A DNA stretch of 7,389 bases from Clostridia bacterium (GTDB taxonomy: Bacteria; Bacillota; Clostridia; UBA1381), in contig RQCD01000053.1 in the NCBI GenBank assembly GCA_008668455.1, positions 1-7,389 of the forward strand. Direction: 5' to 3'. Of the stretch, positions 6,179 to 7,389 are shown one piece after another. Below the pieces are notes generated by a model, which worked only from the letters and a program-made list of their open reading frames with translations, did not search any database and was not told the DNA's origin. A program made the translations under genes and the position numbers. The first letter of the stretch is position 1. Every line of letters begins with the position of its first letter.

Positions 6179-6223
6179 ATGAGATGGAAACCTGCTGCTT
6201 TGCAGATTTCCTATGTGTTGTGA
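6179..6223 (+). other. Possible residual gene start (14 codons) in the decayed region
   Basis: ATG 6179 follows a GAAGGTGG purine tract at 6168-6175, spaced only a few bases, and encodes MRWKPAALQISYVL before TGA. The basic start followed by a hydrophobic run could be the first residues of a membrane protein whose body was deleted. It is too short to identify and may be chance. The surrounding stretch 6166-6260 holds nothing else I can support. Confidence 0.2.
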
Positions 6224-6267
6224 TACCATTTATAGCTGACAAAAAATAAGAAAATGAACTCCGAATA

Positions 6268-6276
6268 TGATATAAT
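6268..6276 (+). promoter_or_regulatory. Extended -10 promoter element before a small ORF
   Basis: TGATATAAT matches the extended -10 form (TG-N-TATAAT) exactly. No good -35 is found 16-18 bp upstream, which such promoters can do without. It lies 44 bp before ATG 6321 and would give a leader of about 38 bases containing an AAAGGAG site. Confidence 0.4.
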
Positions 6277-6320
6277 GTTTAACGTCCAAGAAAAACATTA
6301 GTCAAAGGAGTCTTTTTCTT

Positions 6321-6368
6321 ATGAATATTTTCAAGATCGAAAAAGTTTTCGAAAAAGTTTTTTTGTAA
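6321..6368 (+). CDS. Candidate 15-residue small protein or leader peptide
   Basis: This short frame encodes MNIFKIEKVFEKVFL. It has the arrangement of a real gene: an extended -10 element at 6268-6276, AAAGGAG at 6304-6310, a 10-base spacer and ATG. As a helix the Phe/Ile/Val residues fall on one face and Lys/Glu on the other, so it would be amphipathic. The ribosome binding site sits in the loop of an A/T-only inverted repeat (AAGAAAAA 6288-6295 with TTTTTCTT 6313-6320). Against it, the second half is a tandem 12-bp DNA repeat that could exist only as an upstream promoter element for the tRNA operon, and nothing downstream looks like a target of a leader peptide. No homologue is recognised. 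Confidence 0.25.
   Translation: MNIFKIEKVFEKVFL
6338..6361 (+). repeat. Tandem 12-bp repeat upstream of the tRNA promoter
   Basis: CGAAAAAGTTTT occurs twice with no gap (6338-6349, 6350-6361), followed by further T and A tracts to 6380, just upstream of the tRNA -35 box at 6384. Short A- and T-tracts repeating near helical periodicity are typical of UP elements and intrinsically bent DNA before stable-RNA promoters. Confidence 0.6.
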
Positions 6369-6383
6369 AAATCAAAAAAAGGG

Positions 6384-6412
6384 TTGACAAAATAACAAAA
6401 ATCGTGTATAAT
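6384..6412 (+). promoter_or_regulatory. Consensus sigma-A promoter of the tRNA-Ser operon
   Basis: TTGACA at 6384-6389 and TATAAT at 6407-6412 match the consensus at every position with the ideal 17-bp spacer. Transcription should begin near 6419-6420, leaving about 10 bases before the first tRNA. A strong promoter of this sort is expected for stable RNA genes. Confidence 0.9.
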
Positions 6413-6428
6413 ATAATTCGTCGGTTGT

Positions 6429-6516
6429 GGAGAGATGTCTGAGCGGTCGAAAGAGCCGGTCTTGAAAACCGGTGACGTGCGAGCGTCCGTGGGTTCGAAT
6501 CCCACTCTCTCCTCCA
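6429..6516 (+). tRNA. tRNA-Ser (anticodon TGA)
   Basis: GGAGAGA at 6429-6435 pairs with TCTCTCC at 6506-6512. The anticodon arm is GCCGGT-CTTGAAA-ACCGGT with anticodon TGA, reading UCN serine codons. A class II long variable arm (GACG/CGTC) is present, as serine tRNAs require, and the T arm is GTGGG-TTCGAAT-CCCAC. CCA is encoded at 6514-6516. The discriminator base is T where serine tRNAs usually have G (the neighbouring tRNA-Ser has G). The reverse strand yields well-known spurious protein frames. Confidence 0.95.
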
Positions 6517-6559
6517 AAAAATAGTGATGCGAAGCATTTGGCATGCTTTGTAGGTACAT

Positions 6560-6651
6560 GGAGAAGTACTCAAGTTGGCCGAAGAGGCGCCCCTGCTAAG
6601 GGTGTAGGTCGGGAAACCGGCGCGAGGGTTCAAATCCCTCCTTCTCCGCCA
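6560..6651 (+). tRNA. tRNA-Ser (anticodon GCT)
   Basis: GGAGAAG at 6560-6566 pairs with CTTCTCC at 6641-6647, followed by discriminator G and encoded CCA (6649-6651). The anticodon arm CGCCC-CTGCTAA-GGGTG carries anticodon GCT, which reads AGC/AGU serine codons. The long variable arm GTCGG-GAAA-CCGGC confirms a class II serine tRNA. It lies 43 bases after the first tRNA-Ser and is co-transcribed with it; the spacer contains a small AAGCAT/ATGCTT hairpin that may mark processing. Confidence 0.96.
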
Positions 6652-6655
6652 ATGA

Positions 6656-6691
6656 ATTATGGTCATTTTAATGAATGACCATAATTTTTTT
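6656..6691 (+). terminator. Intrinsic terminator of the tRNA operon
   Basis: ATTATGGTCATT (6656-6667) and AATGACCATAAT (6674-6685) form a perfect 12-bp stem with a 6-base loop, running into seven T residues (6685-6691). It starts 5 bases after the CCA end of the second tRNA. Confidence 0.9.
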
Positions 6692-6701
6692 GCCCTAAAA
6701 T

Positions 6702-6744
6702 AGCCATAACAATATGCTTGTTTCCTTGCCACAATATTATGGCT
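6702..6744. repeat. Inverted repeat between the tRNA terminator and the recombinase remnant
   Basis: AGCCATAA at 6702-6709 is the reverse complement of TTATGGCT at 6737-6744, separated by 27 bases. CAATAT occurs as a direct repeat inside (6710-6715 and 6732-6737). It lies 14 bases beyond the recombinase stop and could be a weak terminator for that strand or part of an old element end. The stem is short and the call is uncertain. Confidence 0.3.
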
Positions 6745-6757
6745 TTCATATAGCATT

Positions 6758-7282
6758 TTAAGAAAAATCCATTTCTAAATTTTTTAAGTTGCCGACAAAT
6801 TTATAGTTTATCGTCACATCCTGCATTGTTTCGCCATCAACTTTGTAATAAGCAGAAACAGTTATCGACTCAATCAATTCACGAGCCAAAAATTTATTCA
6901 TAGATTTAAGCTCTAAGCATTTTGAGATTCTGTCAGCAAAAAGGGATATTTCATTCTCTGTTGCAGCTTTTACATCAAGCTTTTCACGAATTACGGAAGC
7001 TTTCTCTTCATAGGTTTTTAACTCACTTTCGAAATCCTCAAGAAGATTATAAAAAATCTTTTCAGACATTTTTCCTGTTACCTTGTCTTTGTAAAGGCTT
7101 TTAATGGAGGTATTTAATTCGTCAATCTTTGCTTCAGTTTTTTTTAATTCGTTAAACATTAAGCTGCTCTCACATTCTTTGTCTTTGGAAAGCATTTTAC
7201 TTATTGCTTTTATCAAATAATCCCTGTCCTGATTTGCTATATACGCATAAGGATTGATACCTTTACCCCTAAAATCGCGGTT
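6758..7282 (-). pseudogene. C-terminal remnant of a large serine recombinase
   Basis: The frame is open from a TAG at 7285-7283 to TAA 6758, about 174 codons; the best-supported part starts near a TTG at 7216 (152 residues). It reads as the late part of large serine recombinases of integrative elements (TnpX/Tn4451 type). A charged coiled coil, FNELKKTEAKIDELNTSIKS with LYKDKVTGKMSEKIFYNLLE, precedes the DUF4368-like end with FLARELIESITVSAYY and TINYKFVGNL. The resolvase catalytic domain with its Ser, the recombinase domain and the zinc ribbon are all missing, so it cannot be active. The stretch upstream of about 7235 (RGKGINPYAYI) does not fit the family well and may lie across a deletion junction. 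It is oriented toward the tRNA-Ser genes, a common neighbourhood for integrated elements. No promoter or ribosome binding site is seen. Confidence 0.7.
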
Positions 7283-7389
7283 CTACTGCGTAACATTTCA
7301 AAAGCTGCACCTATGAGAAAACGGGCGCGGTGGCCAACATATCGGCTGCCGCGTCCGTTCTTTTTTTGCGCTCATTTATCCGCGCTCTG
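7283..7389. other. Non-coding right edge of the window
   Basis: Apart from the GC-rich terminator at 7321-7367, I see no supported gene here. Short minus-strand frames exist but have no ribosome binding site or recognisable motif. The edge may be an element boundary, since base composition changes at about 7320. Confidence 0.4.
7321..7367 (+). terminator. Strong orphan intrinsic terminator
   Basis: The 15-base arms 7321-7335 and 7344-7358 pair along their whole length (12 Watson-Crick and 3 G-T pairs) around an 8-base loop and are followed by TTC and seven T residues (to 7367). It is much more GC-rich than its surroundings. No plus-strand gene precedes it in the window; the nearest upstream transcription unit is the already terminated tRNA operon. 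The gene it served was probably removed by the rearrangement that truncated the recombinase, or it belongs to the flank of an inserted element. Confidence 0.8.

Noticed and set aside
6302..6756. Two minus-strand frames (85 and 141 codons) containing ERVGFEPTDARTSPVFKTGS-like and RRRDLNPRAGFPTYTLSRGA-like peptides
   Set aside because: They are antisense translations of the two tRNA-Ser genes; these peptides are classic false proteins in databases. The tRNA structures are complete and explain the sequence.
7286..7376. Minus-strand short frames at the right edge
   Set aside because: They run through the terminator hairpin, lack start signals and show no similarity that I recognise.

Overview
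The window looks like a chromosomal segment of an anaerobic low-to-mid GC Bacillota, probably a gut Clostridia of the Lachnospiraceae/Oscillospiraceae sort. The basis is the order small SRP RNA - dnaX - ybaB - recR (the scr-dnaX-yaaK-recR order of Bacillus subtilis and many Clostridia), AGGAGG-type ribosome binding sites, consensus sigma-A promoters with 16-17 bp spacers and U-tract terminators. The exact species cannot be named from the sequence.

Left part (1-3070, + strand): a sigma-A promoter drives the small SRP RNA, whose closing stem runs into nine T residues. The intact housekeeping genes dnaX (clamp-loader tau/gamma subunit), ybaB (nucleoid-associated protein) and recR (recombinational repair) follow in tight succession. 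They are overlapped or separated by only a few bases and end at a hairpin that works as a terminator in both directions.

Middle (3069-6230): an intact cytoplasmic GH78-type alpha-L-rhamnosidase lies on the minus strand with a strong promoter. Divergent from it is a decayed cluster: the frameshifted and truncated start of a LipO/YtcQ-like sugar-binding lipoprotein, an unrecognised fragment, and the C-terminal end of an ADP-ribosylglycohydrolase-family protein broken into two frames. The shared intergenic region carries three spaced copies of a 15-16 bp direct repeat. These look like operators for a sugar-responsive regulator, overlapping the -35 region of the rhamnosidase promoter. The inferred original function is uptake and hydrolysis of rhamnose-containing plant or pectin oligosaccharides; the uptake side is now lost here.

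Right part (6260-7389): a perfect-consensus promoter preceded by A/T tracts drives two serine tRNA genes (anticodons TGA and GCT), both with encoded CCA, closed by a 12-bp terminator hairpin. Beyond it, facing the tRNAs, is the C-terminal remnant of a large serine recombinase, the scar of an integrated element, followed by an orphan terminator near the window end. A possible 15-codon small gene sits just before the tRNA promoter.

I do not see a complete undescribed system. The best leads are the operator repeats in the divergent region, the rhamnosidase kept while its partner transport gene decayed, the candidate small ORF at 6321, and the recombinase/tRNA junction.
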